This document shows positions 10,299-19,061 of a stretch of DNA of 64,000 nucleotides, piece after piece. The first letter of the stretch is position 1. Each line of letters begins with the position of its first letter. Source of the stretch: Flavobacteriales bacterium (GTDB lineage Bacteria; Bacteroidota; Bacteroidia; Flavobacteriales_F; PHOS-HE28); the NCBI GenBank assembly GCA_016699575.1, contig CP064979.1, forward strand, positions 1,116,001 through 1,180,000. The letters are read 5' to 3'. The position numbers and the translations under genes were made by a program. The notes below the pieces were generated by a model. That model was not told the origin of the DNA and did no database searches. It saw only the letters and a program-made list of their open reading frames with translations.

Positions 10299-10738
10299 TT
10301 GCCGAGGCTCCAGAAGGCGCTGAGCAGCACGCTCCAAACGGCCACCGAACCGAGAAGCGCGGGGACAGTTCGGCGGTCGTGCTTGAAGTATTTGGCAGCA
10401 AGGATGCTGCCCACGGGAATGGAGATGAACGGAAGAACTGCGGCTATGCCCAATAGACCGTGCATGCCTTTGACCTTCACCACGAAACGATTGAACCGGG
10501 TGAAAACCCTCGGGTGTTTGCCGGTCCTTTCCGCCTTCCGCAACGCCCGCTTGCGTGCCCATTCCATGAGCCAAGCGCTCAGTCTGAAGAACAGCAGTGT
10601 TCCCAAACAACCGCCAACAAAGGACCAAAGCATCACCCCGGTGAACTTGCCGCCCAACAACAAGCCGACCGCCGGAGCGAACATGAACTTCACCATACCG
10701 GTGCCCACTACGGTCAATATCTCAAGCGGGGAAAGCAT
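10295..10738 (-). CDS. Small polytopic membrane protein
   Basis: A 147-residue protein with about four hydrophobic segments and a basic cytoplasmic loop (RKRALRKAERTGKH) in the middle. The pattern 'LGIAAVLPFISIPVGSILAAKYF' recalls small membrane proteins of the putative small multidrug export or DedA-like type, but I cannot assign it. It overlaps the HAD gene and sits directly downstream of upp in the same operon-like run. Confidence 0.75.
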   Translation of the reverse strand: MLSPLEILTVVGTGMVKFMFAPAVGLLLGGKFTGVMLWSFVGGCLGTLLFFRLSAWLMEWARKRALRKAERTGKHPRVFTRFNRFVVKVKGMHGLLGIAAVLPFISIPVGSILAAKYFKHDRRTVPALLGSVAVWSVLLSAFWSLGK

Positions 10739-10739
10739 G

Positions 10740-11390
10740 CTAGATCTTGGTGCCGTAAGCCAGATCGCCAGCGTCGCCCAAGCCGGGCACGATGTACGCC
10801 TGCGCCGTCATCTCTTCGTCAATGGCACCCGTCCAGATCCGTGTACCAACGGGCAGATGCGCCTTCAAGTGTTCCACTCCTTCCGCGCTGGCGATCGCGC
10901 TGACGATATGCACTGATGACGGCTGGCCCATGCGCAGCAAGGCACGGTACACGAGCACCATGCTGCGGCCTGTCGCCAGCATGGGGTCCGTGATGACGAG
11001 CGTTCGCCCATCGATGCTCGGACTGCTGAGGTACTCGACTTCCACATCGAAGCCGTCCTCACCCTTGCGGTGCTTGCGGTAGGCGCTGACGAAAGCGCTG
11101 TCGGCCTTGTCGAAGTAGTTGAGCATGCCTTGGTGCAGCGGCAGGCCCGCCCGAAGGATGGTGGCGATCACCGGTTGCTCCTTGAGCAGCCCTGTGCGGG
11201 CGACGCCCAACGGCGAAGTCACCTCTTGTTCTCCGTACGCCAGCGTTTTGCTCAACTCGAACGCGATGCACTCGCCGATGCGTTCCATGTTGCGGCGGAA
11301 GCGCATGCTGTCCTTCTGGACGTTGATATCGCGCAGCTCGGCCACGAAGTGGTTGGCGATGCTTTGCGTGCGGGTCAGTTCCACCACCAT
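10740..11390 (-). CDS. upp: Uracil phosphoribosyltransferase
   Basis: Salvages uracil with PRPP to UMP. The 216-residue protein has the PRPP loop VITDPMLATGRSM, 'ILRAGLPLHQGML' and the characteristic C-terminal GLGDAGDLAYGTKI that binds uracil. It lies 3 bp downstream of the GNAT-like gene and 1 bp before the membrane protein gene, inside a minus-strand run with little intergenic space. Confidence 0.96.
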   Translation of the reverse strand: MVVELTRTQSIANHFVAELRDINVQKDSMRFRRNMERIGECIAFELSKTLAYGEQEVTSPLGVARTGLLKEQPVIATILRAGLPLHQGMLNYFDKADSAFVSAYRKHRKGEDGFDVEVEYLSSPSIDGRTLVITDPMLATGRSMVLVYRALLRMGQPSSVHIVSAIASAEGVEHLKAHLPVGTRIWTGAIDEEMTAQAYIVPGLGDAGDLAYGTKI

Positions 11391-11393
11391 CGT

Positions 11394-12302
11394 TCAGCGC
11401 TTGAAGAGCTTGGCCCAGAAGGGCAGCGTGTTGCGTTCGAGGCGAAAGTACGCCGAGGGCACGGCTCCGAAGCCTTCGTAGAACCGTGCCGTGCCGGGGT
11501 GGTCGCTTCCGGCGAAGTCGAAGACGTGCGACCGTGCCGTGCTCAGCTCCAACGCGCGGTCCACCAAATGGAACATGACGTTCAGCTCCCGGCCTTTGTC
11601 CGTGGCGCCGGACTTCAGAAGGATGGAACGGCCTTGCCCGTGGATCAGGGCCAAAGCGCCGCACCAATTGCCTTGTTCATCGCGCATGCCCAAGATCTCC
11701 GCCTCATTACGCGAAACCGCGTCCGAGAGCAAAGCCCCCAAAGCGGCCGCACCGCGAACATCTTGGTCGGGGAACCGCTCCAATGTGGTGGTGGCGTAGA
11801 ACTCCGAGAACTCATCGGGCAACATCGCCTCACAGTGTATGGAGTTGCTCTTGGCCAGGTTGCGTGCGGTGTTCTTCGTGTAGCCCGAGCGCACTCTTTC
11901 CATTCCTCCTGACAAGTCGAGCGTGCAATTCGTCCTGGTGGTGTACGACCAACCCGGCACATCGGTACGGGCCATTGCGTGGTTGCCAGCGATCTGTACC
12001 AAGCGGAACGTGGGGGGGACAGCGCGGAGGAACGCTTCGGTCATACCGGCGTCGATGGGACCGGAAGAAAAGATCCCGAGCTGCTGCAGAGCGAAAGGCT
12101 GGAAGAGATACGGGATGCCGTATTTCTTCCGTTGGGTGAGCGGCATCAAGGCACCAGTGGCGTCATCCATCAAGGCCTCCCAACCAGGGCTCATCCTGTC
12201 GAGCACATAACTGTTGGCATACCATGATCCGTTTACTGAAGCACGCACTGCACCGTCCCAGTGCGCCTTGTCGATGCTGTGATGGCGAACGTGGCGGATC
12301 AT
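11394..12302 (-). CDS. GNAT/FemAB-like acyltransferase
   Basis: A 302-residue protein with the features of the acyl-CoA N-acyltransferase fold: an N-terminal half with 'PLTQRKKYGIPYLFQPFALQQLGIFS', then 'SGYTKNTARNLAKS', which resembles the central helix of FemAB/BioF2-like GNAT proteins, and a second half with 'GALALIHGQGRSILLKSGATDKGRELN' and a terminal 'FDFAGSDHPGTARFYEGFGA' block. The substrate is unknown. Its ATG overlaps the stop of the deacetylase gene, so the pair may act together on a surface glycan, which is inference. Confidence 0.78.
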   Translation of the reverse strand: MIRHVRHHSIDKAHWDGAVRASVNGSWYANSYVLDRMSPGWEALMDDATGALMPLTQRKKYGIPYLFQPFALQQLGIFSSGPIDAGMTEAFLRAVPPTFRLVQIAGNHAMARTDVPGWSYTTRTNCTLDLSGGMERVRSGYTKNTARNLAKSNSIHCEAMLPDEFSEFYATTTLERFPDQDVRGAAALGALLSDAVSRNEAEILGMRDEQGNWCGALALIHGQGRSILLKSGATDKGRELNVMFHLVDRALELSTARSHVFDFAGSDHPGTARFYEGFGAVPSAYFRLERNTLPFWAKLFKR

Positions 12303-13606
12303 GGCTTGGCGTAACGGGTTACGTCAAGGATCGCATCGCGCCAGCCCTCGGCTTCCAGATGGTCGCTCAGGTAGCTCTCGTGCCACAAGCCGATGAACGT
12401 GCCTTGCACGGCGCGCACCTTGTCCACCATGCGTTTGGCCGCCACGGCACCCTCTGCCGGACTTAGCTTGAGCTTGCGGTGGAGCGTGTTGTCCATCACC
12501 GTATGCGGCCAGATGTCGAGTTCGGTGGCCGTTTCGTTCCGCAGATCGTACCACTTGAATGGCGTGCAGGTGCCAGCGCGAAAGCCGAGTTCATCGTGCA
12601 GGCCCATGCTATGGTCCTCTCGCACGCCGAGCCGTAGCAGTTCGGCGTACGGCTCGTACTTGCCAACGCGCAGGAAATGCTGGCGGGAAACATCGACCGT
12701 GGCACCGGAGGCGGTGGCCAACTCCGTCCGCTGTTGTGCGATCAGCTCAGGTCTTGTTGAACTGTCGTAGGAAGGATGGATACCGATCTCGGCCCAAGCC
12801 ACACACTCCTTCATGCGCTGCACAAGGAGCGGGAAGGAGGTCGGCACAGCGTGGTCGTGTTTGCCACGAGGGGCCGTAAGCCAGAATATGACGCGTCGAT
12901 CGGCAAAGCCGTCCGTCCAGTTCTGCAGATCGGTGTAGATGTCGAACGGATCCTGCGTCCTTCCGGAAAGCACCTGGCGCCGTGCGACCATTTCGTCCTT
13001 CCGGTTCTCGACGACGGCCCGTAGATGCGCCCCCATCATGCGCCACCACGGTCGACCCAGGTAAGCGAAGCCATTGTCCACGTCCATGGTGAACACATGG
13101 CTGTACTTCCGCACTGGCATTGGCACCCGGTCGTCATGCTCGTGCCAAGTGCGCGCGAGCAACAGCGCCCACTCGTCCACCGCGGGCGTGTCCATGAAAC
13201 CTTTGCGCGTTGCGAGAAGGTCAGCGGTCAGGACACGTCCGTGCCCGTCGGTGCGCTCCAAAGCGTACTCCTCCATCCGCGAAAGCATCCAGAACGACGC
13301 TGCGAACACATCGAAGGGCAGGTGACCAGCACCTACCGGGAACAATGCTGCTAGGCCTGGAAGCCGGACAGTCGCGGGATCGCCAACACGTGAGGTCCAT
13401 TCCGAGAGCAAACCTTCCGCCCGGACGCAGAAAGCAGCGGGTTCGTCGGCAACACCATAGAAAAGCTTCGGCGCGTCGGATGCCCGGAACGAGGTGATGT
13501 CGTCATGCCATTCGAGCGACCAGCCAAGCATGCGTTCCAGAACATGGTGCAACGTGTACCAAGCCCTTGGCGAGGGCTGCTCAACGTGCACGGCTAAAGG
13601 CTGCAT
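12299..13606 (-). CDS. Polysaccharide deacetylase family protein
   Basis: A 435-residue protein with an N-terminal domain of about 130 residues ('PKLFYGVADEPAAF', as in DUF7033-type N-termini) and a NodB-like barrel: 'FTMDVDNGFAYLG' supplies a catalytic Asp-Asp pair, 'AEIGIHPSYDS' a metal-binding His, and 'FIGLWHESYLSD' the late His. This family removes acetyl groups from N-acetylated polysaccharides. No signal peptide is apparent, so it probably acts in the cytoplasm on precursors. It lies 42 bp downstream of wecB. Confidence 0.82.
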   Translation of the reverse strand: MQPLAVHVEQPSPRAWYTLHHVLERMLGWSLEWHDDITSFRASDAPKLFYGVADEPAAFCVRAEGLLSEWTSRVGDPATVRLPGLAALFPVGAGHLPFDVFAASFWMLSRMEEYALERTDGHGRVLTADLLATRKGFMDTPAVDEWALLLARTWHEHDDRVPMPVRKYSHVFTMDVDNGFAYLGRPWWRMMGAHLRAVVENRKDEMVARRQVLSGRTQDPFDIYTDLQNWTDGFADRRVIFWLTAPRGKHDHAVPTSFPLLVQRMKECVAWAEIGIHPSYDSSTRPELIAQQRTELATASGATVDVSRQHFLRVGKYEPYAELLRLGVREDHSMGLHDELGFRAGTCTPFKWYDLRNETATELDIWPHTVMDNTLHRKLKLSPAEGAVAAKRMVDKVRAVQGTFIGLWHESYLSDHLEAEGWRDAILDVTRYAKP

Positions 13607-13648
13607 GGGCGACGGACAATGTTAACGCGCACCGCCGCCGGAACGTGC

Positions 13649-14812
13649 TCAGACCAGATCGCGGACAAGGATGTCGCACACACGATCGGCCGCTCGGCCA
13701 TCACCGAAGAGCGGCGGGCATTCCGGCCGGCCTGTGCGCAGGAAACGATCAGCACCGCTCACGATGAGGTGCGGGTCGGCGCCTGCGAGAACAGCTTGTC
13801 CATGTTGCACGAGTTCGACCCATTCGGTCTCCGGGCGCAGGATCACGCAGGGTTTGCCGAAGAAGAAGGCCTCCTTCTGAACTCCGCCGCTATCGGTCAG
13901 CACGAGCCGGGCATGCCGTTCGAGCATGATCATGTCAAGAAAGCCGGCCGGTGGCATCAGCTTCATCCACTTCGAGGATCGGACACGCCGTTGCAACGTC
14001 CCGTCCATCACCGTATCGATGCACTTCTTCAAACGCGGGTGTACGGGTAGCACTACCGCGAGCGAATGGCGCTCAGCCACATCAAGGAGTGCACTGAAGA
14101 TACCGTTCAATTGTTGCGCGATATCGGTGTTGTGGTCGCGGTGCACTGTGACGAGGAGGAAATCATCTCCGCGGAGGCCCAGGTCGTTCAGCACCGTACT
14201 GCGCGAAGCGGCGAGGTCAGCGAAATGCAAGCTGTTGTCGAACATCACATCGCCCACCATGTGGACCACCGGTTTGTTCGCGGTGGGCTTGCTGTGGGGT
14301 TGCCCACTGAAGCCTTCGCGCAGGAGGTTCTGCACGCCCGTATCCGTGGGGCAGAACAGCCAAGTGCTGCAATGGTCGCAAGTGATCCGGTTGATCTCCT
14401 CGGGCATGGCCTTGTTCCACGAACGAAGGCCGGCTTCCACATGCGCCACAGGTATGTGCAGCTTGGCGGCGGCCACCGCTCCGGCCAGTGTGCTGTTGGT
14501 GTCACCGTACAAGAGCACGGCGTCCGGGCGTTCGTTCAGCAATTGCGCTTCGATGCCTTCGATCATCCGGGCGGTTTGTACGCCGTGACTGCCCGAGCCC
14601 ACGTTGAGCTGCACATCGGCATCGGGTACACCAAGTTCATCGAAGAACACGCGGCTCATGTTCGCATCGTAGTGCTGGCCGGTGTGCAGGATCGTCTCGC
14701 TGATGCGGTCGCCGAACCCCTTGCTGATCGCCCTGCTTATGGCTGCGGCCTTGATGATCTGCGGGCGCGCGCCGACCACGGTGATAAGCTTGATCGGTGA
14801 GGTCATTTTCAA
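13649..14812 (-). CDS. wecB: UDP-N-acetylglucosamine 2-epimerase (non-hydrolysing)
   Basis: Interconverts UDP-GlcNAc and UDP-ManNAc, which feeds surface polysaccharides. The 387-residue protein has GARPQIIKAAA near the N-terminus, TGQHYDANMS, LLYGDTNSTLAG, HVEAGLRSWNKAMPEEINR and LTDSGGVQKEAFFFGKP, all typical of the GT-B-fold epimerase. The genes for a WecG-type ManNAc transferase and a sugar-phosphate transferase lie further upstream on the same strand, consistent with a shared pathway. Its start overlaps the radC stop (ATGA). Confidence 0.94.
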   Translation of the reverse strand: MKMTSPIKLITVVGARPQIIKAAAISRAISKGFGDRISETILHTGQHYDANMSRVFFDELGVPDADVQLNVGSGSHGVQTARMIEGIEAQLLNERPDAVLLYGDTNSTLAGAVAAAKLHIPVAHVEAGLRSWNKAMPEEINRITCDHCSTWLFCPTDTGVQNLLREGFSGQPHSKPTANKPVVHMVGDVMFDNSLHFADLAASRSTVLNDLGLRGDDFLLVTVHRDHNTDIAQQLNGIFSALLDVAERHSLAVVLPVHPRLKKCIDTVMDGTLQRRVRSSKWMKLMPPAGFLDMIMLERHARLVLTDSGGVQKEAFFFGKPCVILRPETEWVELVQHGQAVLAGADPHLIVSGADRFLRTGRPECPPLFGDGRAADRVCDILVRDLV

Positions 14813-15516
14813 TGCAGCATGCCTTGGTCCGCGAAGCTGTAGAATCCTTGTTCGGTGACGATGAGGTGGTCCTGGACCGCGATGTCCAGCAGCTTGGCGC
14901 CTTCCACCAGCTTGCGCGTCAGTGCAATGTCCTCACTGCTCGGCCGCAACTGTCCGCTGGGGTGGTTGTGCGCGAGGATGATCCCCGCGGCACGGCGGTC
15001 GAGTGCTTCCTTGAAAATTCGTTTGGGATCCGCCACGGTGCCGTGCATGCCGCCATCGCTTACGCAGCACTTGTCGGTCACCTTGTTGCCCCGGTCGAGG
15101 ATCAACAACCAGAACTGCTCGTGCGGCAGATCGGCCAGCACGGGCCGCAATTCTTCGTAGGCATCAATGCTGGTACTTATCTGCCTGCGCTCAGGTCCAC
15201 GATCATCCCTTCGGCGGCGGCCCAGTTCCAGCGCCGCAGCAATGGTTATGGCCTTGGCCTCGCCCATGCCGTGCACCTTCATCAGATCGGCCACGCTCAT
15301 GCGGCCCAAACGGCCCAGGTCATTCCCACCGGCACGCAGGATCTCGCGGGCCATCTCCAACGCGTTCATACGCTGGGTCCCCGTGCGCACCAGGATCGCC
15401 AACAGCTCAGCGTCGCTCAGTGACAGAGGACCTTGGGCCATCAGCCGCTCCCGTGGCCGGTCGTCCTTGGCCCATTCGCGTATCGTGGGCTTGAAGCTCT
15501 CCTCCTCGGCTGGCAT
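14809..15516 (-). CDS. radC: RadC family protein (JAB/MPN domain)
   Basis: A 235-residue RadC protein: helix-hairpin-helix-like N-terminus (LSDAELLAILVRTGT, VADLMKVHGMGEAKA) and a C-terminal JAB/MPN domain with the metalloprotease-like motif HNHPSG followed by S and D (PSSEDIALT). Its cellular role is unsettled; the old DNA-repair name is not well supported. It is not next to phage genes here. It is translationally coupled to wecB by a 4-bp overlap. Confidence 0.93.
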   Translation of the reverse strand: MPAEEESFKPTIREWAKDDRPRERLMAQGPLSLSDAELLAILVRTGTQRMNALEMAREILRAGGNDLGRLGRMSVADLMKVHGMGEAKAITIAAALELGRRRRDDRGPERRQISTSIDAYEELRPVLADLPHEQFWLLILDRGNKVTDKCCVSDGGMHGTVADPKRIFKEALDRRAAGIILAHNHPSGQLRPSSEDIALTRKLVEGAKLLDIAVQDHLIVTEQGFYSFADQGMLH

Positions 15517-15530
15517 GGCTGCAAATGAAA

Positions 15531-15554
15531 CAGGTCCCCGTTGCCGGGGACCTG
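15531..15554 (-). terminator. Terminator of rpsT
   Basis: A perfect 10-bp stem (CAGGTCCCCG / CGGGGACCTG) with a TTGC loop lies 25 bp beyond the rpsT stop. On the minus strand it is followed by a T-rich stretch. Confidence 0.75.
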
Positions 15555-15578
15555 CTGCGATGATCTTGTGTTCGGGGC

Positions 15579-15833
15579 CTACTTCAAGCCGGCCACGTGC
15601 TTGGTCAGGCTGCTCTTCAGGTTGGCGGCCTTGTTCTTGTGGATCACATTGGTCTTCGCCAACTTGTCCAGCATGCTGCTCACCTTGGGAAGAAGGTCCG
15701 TAGCGGCCTTCTTGTCCGTGCTAGCACGCAGGTCGCGCACAGCGTTGCGTGCGGTCTTGTGCTGGTAACGGTTGCGCTCGTTGCGGGTCTCCGTCTGACG
15801 GACGCGCTTCAGGGCTGACTTGTGATTGGCCAT
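15579..15833 (-). CDS. rpsT: 30S ribosomal protein S20
   Basis: An 84-residue, Lys/Arg-rich helical protein beginning MANHKSALKRVRQTETRNER, the S20 signature; it binds 16S rRNA in the small subunit. It has its own -7-like box (15857-15864) and a strong hairpin downstream, so it is probably monocistronic within the minus-strand block. Confidence 0.96.
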   Translation of the reverse strand: MANHKSALKRVRQTETRNERNRYQHKTARNAVRDLRASTDKKAATDLLPKVSSMLDKLAKTNVIHKNKAANLKSSLTKHVAGLK

Positions 15834-15856
15834 GGCCTTCTTCGTGAAATGGGCCG

Positions 15857-15864
15857 CGAATATA
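15857..15864 (-). promoter_or_regulatory. -7 box of rpsT
   Basis: The minus strand reads TATATTCG, one mismatch from TAnnTTTG, 24 bp upstream of the rpsT ATG. The spacing matches that of the rpmH box. Confidence 0.55.
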
Positions 15865-15904
15865 GGCTGTGGCGTTCATCGCCGGTATACCCGGAAAAGA
15901 AAAG

Positions 15905-15923
15905 CCCCCCGACACGTCGGAGG
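15905..15923 (-). terminator. Terminator after the sugar transferase gene
   Basis: On the minus strand an imperfect hairpin (CCTCCGAC / GTCGGGGG with a GT loop) is followed by CTTTTCTTTT. It lies about 30 bp beyond the stop of the sugar-phosphate transferase gene and ends the polysaccharide run. Confidence 0.7.
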
Positions 15924-15953
15924 ACCCTCCTTAACCACTTTGCTCGAAACTCT

Positions 15954-17105
15954 TCAGTAGGCAAACTTCTCCTTGCCCCCCAGCATGTTGGTCACGGTCC
16001 TCCAAACACACTTCAGGTCGAGGTTGAAGCTCCAGTTCTCCAGGTACCAGACATCCAGTTGGATGCGCTTCTCCATCAGGTCGGGGGTATTGGTCTCCCC
16101 GCGGTAACCGTTCACCTGTGCCCAGCCCGTGATGCCTGGGCGAACGAAGTGACGCACCATGTACTTGTCCACTTGGTCGCGGAACTTGTCGTTCAGGCGA
16201 ACCGGGTGCGGGCGCGGGCCCACAACGCTCATTTGTCCCAGCAGCACGTTGAAGAACTGGGGCATCTCGTCCAAGTTGCTCTTGCGCAGGAAGGCGCCCA
16301 CCTTGGTGACCCTGGGGTCGTCCTTGGTGGCTTGTTTGTGGCCCGCTTCGGCATTCACACGCATGCTCCGGAACTTGTAGCAGACGAACGGCCTGTTATC
16401 GCGACCCAGACGGCGCTGGCTGAAAAACACCGGTCCACGGCTGCTCAGCTTCACCATGAGCGCCAAAATGGGGAACAACCAGCTGAAAACCAGTGTGATC
16501 ACCAAGAAGGAAAAGGCGATGTCGAACGCCCGTTTGATGGTCCTGTTCCGAGCGATGTCCAACGGCTCGCGACGCAGCTTGCCCGTGGGCACGGCACCGT
16601 GGAATTCAAGGTCGGTGGTCTGCACCACTGGAATGAAACTGTCGGCGCTGGGGATCACCCGGAACCGGATGGTGTGTCCTTCGCAGAACTCCATCAGCTC
16701 AGTGATCTCCTCCTTGCGCGTGCCGGGCAGGGCGCAGTAAACAATATCGATGCGATTGCGCAGGATGAACTTCTTGGCCTCGGCCACGGAGCCGGTGCGC
16801 TTCCCGTTCAACGCGCCCTCCAAGCGGGCATCGCTGAAGATGCCGCGGAACCGATACCCACGCACCGTCTGGTCCTCGCAATAGCGGTAGATCTCTTCTG
16901 CGGCAGGGCCTTCGCCCACGATCACCAGGTCTTTGACCGCGGTGAGGGGGTCCAGTTGAAGGACCTTCACCAGTCCGTTCTGGACCTGCAGCAGTGGCTT
17001 GCGGCCATTGCGCAATGCAGTGCCCAGCTCTGTGCTGGCAGTTTGAAGCAGTGACCGCTCCCGCCCTGGAGCGTTCGGCCCGATCTTATCGTCCGGTGAT
17101 AGCAT
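15954..17105 (-). CDS. Undecaprenyl-phosphate sugar-phosphate transferase (WcaJ/PglC-like), N-terminally short
   Basis: Starts a polysaccharide repeat unit by moving a sugar-phosphate onto undecaprenyl phosphate. The 383-residue protein has a Rossmann-like domain ('DLVIVGEGPAAEEIYRYCED'), one membrane segment (about residues 190-218) and the catalytic domain with KRAFD, GPVFFSQRRLGRDNRPF, YKFRSM, DE at 'NLDEMPQFFNVL', GPRPH and RPGITGWAQVNGYRG. Family members of the WcaJ type are usually about 460 residues with four extra N-terminal membrane helices; these are missing. A TTGACA and a TACTTTCG box upstream suggest its own promoter. Confidence 0.92.
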   Translation of the reverse strand: MLSPDDKIGPNAPGRERSLLQTASTELGTALRNGRKPLLQVQNGLVKVLQLDPLTAVKDLVIVGEGPAAEEIYRYCEDQTVRGYRFRGIFSDARLEGALNGKRTGSVAEAKKFILRNRIDIVYCALPGTRKEEITELMEFCEGHTIRFRVIPSADSFIPVVQTTDLEFHGAVPTGKLRREPLDIARNRTIKRAFDIAFSFLVITLVFSWLFPILALMVKLSSRGPVFFSQRRLGRDNRPFVCYKFRSMRVNAEAGHKQATKDDPRVTKVGAFLRKSNLDEMPQFFNVLLGQMSVVGPRPHPVRLNDKFRDQVDKYMVRHFVRPGITGWAQVNGYRGETNTPDLMEKRIQLDVWYLENWSFNLDLKCVWRTVTNMLGGKEKFAY

Positions 17106-17158
17106 AGTGGTGTGCGATGATCAGGGCTTTGGTCGGGGGGCATCCCGTTGAGCGTGGG

Positions 17159-17166
17159 CGAAAGTA
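17159..17166 (-). promoter_or_regulatory. -7 box of the sugar transferase gene
   Basis: The minus strand reads TACTTTCG 54 bp upstream of the ATG, with TTGACA 17 bp further upstream. The 156-bp gap to the WecG-type gene is the only sizeable gap in this glycan gene run. Confidence 0.5.
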
Positions 17167-17261
17167 GATGGGGTGAACGGTCCTGTCAAGGTTCGTCGAT
17201 GATTCTATTTGATTCGTCGAAAGCGAAAGGCGGAAGTAATGACGCGCTAATGGTTGACGGG

Positions 17262-18023
17262 TCACCCTCGGAGGTCCCTGTCCGCCCCCCGGAAAAGCCT
17301 ACCAATGACCATGCCCAGGAAGATCGTATTGGTGACGAAGTAGCGCTTCCAGAGCCTTCCGGGCTCCAATGCCAACCGGTACAACCACTCCAAGGACAAG
17401 TCGCGCATCCACTTGGGCGCCCGGCTGTCCACCCCGGCATAGAGGAGGAAGGCCCCGCCCAAACCAAGCATCACCCCGTTCACCTTGCCCTTCATGGCCG
17501 CCATCCACCGCTCCTGCTTTGGGCAGCCGAGCGACACCATGATGATGTGCGCGCCCGACGCATTGATCCGCGCGGCCGCTTCCTCCATCTCTTGAGCTGA
17601 TAGCGCCCGGAACGGCGGCGACTCGTGACCCACGATCGGTGACACGCCATACTTGGCCGACGCCCGATCCCGGATGGTCTGCAGCACGTCCTCCTTTCCG
17701 CCATAGAGGAAGACCTTCAACCCCTTGGCCACTGCGCTGTCCAGCAGGGCGGGCATCAGATCGTTCCCGGCGACGCGCTCCTGCTTCACCTTCCCGAACC
17801 ATTGCAGTGCTTTCAGCACGGGCATACCGTCGGCCGTGGCCATGTCGGCGCCGCTCACCACGGCATTGAAGCCCGGGTCCCGGGCTTCAACGGTCATGTG
17901 GGCGTTCACGCAGCACACATATGTGCTCTGGTGCGCGGCGCCCCAAGCGCATACCTGTTCCACGTGCTCCGCGAAAGAGCCCGTGGTGATCCCCACGTTG
18001 AGCGCTTGCTTCTTCGGCCGCAT
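17262..18023 (-). CDS. WecG/TagA/CpsF family glycosyltransferase
   Basis: This GT26 family moves N-acetylmannosamine-type residues onto a lipid-linked acceptor. The 253-residue protein shows the family blocks: 'NAHMTVEARDPGFNAVVSGADMATADGMPV', 'FLYGGKEDVLQTI', 'INASGAHIIMVSLGCPKQERWMA' and a terminal 'LEWLYRLALEPGRLWKRYF'. The presence of wecB in the same block suggests UDP-ManNAc as donor, which is inference. It lies 3 bp downstream of the epimerase gene. Confidence 0.9.
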   Translation of the reverse strand: MRPKKQALNVGITTGSFAEHVEQVCAWGAAHQSTYVCCVNAHMTVEARDPGFNAVVSGADMATADGMPVLKALQWFGKVKQERVAGNDLMPALLDSAVAKGLKVFLYGGKEDVLQTIRDRASAKYGVSPIVGHESPPFRALSAQEMEEAAARINASGAHIIMVSLGCPKQERWMAAMKGKVNGVMLGLGGAFLLYAGVDSRAPKWMRDLSLEWLYRLALEPGRLWKRYFVTNTIFLGMVIGRLFRGADRDLRG

Positions 18024-18026
18024 GGT

Positions 18027-19061
18027 TCAGCCCTTGTGGTCGATGGGTTTCAAGCGCACGTCCTTCAGCGTATGCGCCACGATGCGTTCGCTGCCGTTGT
18101 CGTACCACCGCACCATCTCCTTCACACCGGCCTCCAAGGTCCACGGCGCGTTGCCGAACGCTGCAATGGTCTTGTCCATGGGTGTGATGTAATCGCTGGT
18201 CATGCTGCGGAAACGGCCGGTGGTGATGGGGAACGGAATGCGGAAGACCTTGAGCACATCGCCACCGAAAGCAATGCTCCTGACGAGCCATGTGGGTATG
18301 TAGCGCACGGGCTTCTTCACCAGCGCACGGCTTATGGCATCCACCCAAAGACGCAGGTCCATGGGTTGATCCCCCACGTAGAACACTTGGCCGTTCACCT
18401 TGTCGAGCGGCGCCTTCAGCATCTGCTCGATCTGCCACACCACGTTGCCCACGTAGCCGTAGCTGCGCACCACCTTCTTCTTGCTCGGGTGGAAGTAGAG
18501 GCCCTTGCGCATCACCTTGAACATCACATCGCGGTAGCGCAGGCTCCACGGCCCCCAGATCGTGGTGGGACGGATGATCGTCCATGCACACTGCAGGCCG
18601 GCCTCGCGTGTGTGCATTTCGGTGAGCCGCTTCGTTTCGCCATAGAGCGTGAAGGGCTTGAAATCGAGATCGTGCTTGGGTTGGTAACCCGCCTCGCAAA
18701 CGAACTGCGTACTGGTGACGATGATGCGCTCGATGCCCGGTGTTCCCTTCACCACTTCCAAGAGCCGGCGTGTGCCCTCGTGGTTCTGTTGGTAGGCCTC
18801 GATGTCGTTGGGTTCATCGGTGTCGGCACGGGCGGCCAGGTGCACCACATGCGTTGGCTTGAACTCCGCGAAGTACTTGTGGAGCCCGGCCTGGTCCATG
18901 ATGTCGCACAGCTGCCAATGCGGGTTGTGCGCGGGATCAAGCGGCTTGTTCCAATCGAGGTTGAGCAGTGGTATGCCCTGCTGCAGGAAATGTTCAACGA
19001 GGTTGGTGCCGATGAAGCCCGAGCCACCCGTGATGAGAAGTCGCATGCTCATATGTTTCAC
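18027..19061 (-). CDS. NAD-dependent epimerase/dehydratase (extended SDR)
   Basis: A nucleotide-sugar-modifying short-chain dehydrogenase, 344 residues. Rossmann motif GGSGFIGTNL, 'VHLAARADTDEPNDIEAY', the catalytic YGETK (YxxxK) and 'RPTTIWGPW' are visible. The exact sugar substrate cannot be read. The GTG at 19061 overlaps the stop of the upstream GT4 gene (GTGA); ATGs at residues 4 and 6 are possible starts closer to the Rossmann strand. Confidence 0.9.
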   Translation of the reverse strand: MKHMSMRLLITGGSGFIGTNLVEHFLQQGIPLLNLDWNKPLDPAHNPHWQLCDIMDQAGLHKYFAEFKPTHVVHLAARADTDEPNDIEAYQQNHEGTRRLLEVVKGTPGIERIIVTSTQFVCEAGYQPKHDLDFKPFTLYGETKRLTEMHTREAGLQCAWTIIRPTTIWGPWSLRYRDVMFKVMRKGLYFHPSKKKVVRSYGYVGNVVWQIEQMLKAPLDKVNGQVFYVGDQPMDLRLWVDAISRALVKKPVRYIPTWLVRSIAFGGDVLKVFRIPFPITTGRFRSMTSDYITPMDKTIAAFGNAPWTLEAGVKEMVRWYDNGSERIVAHTLKDVRLKPIDHKG

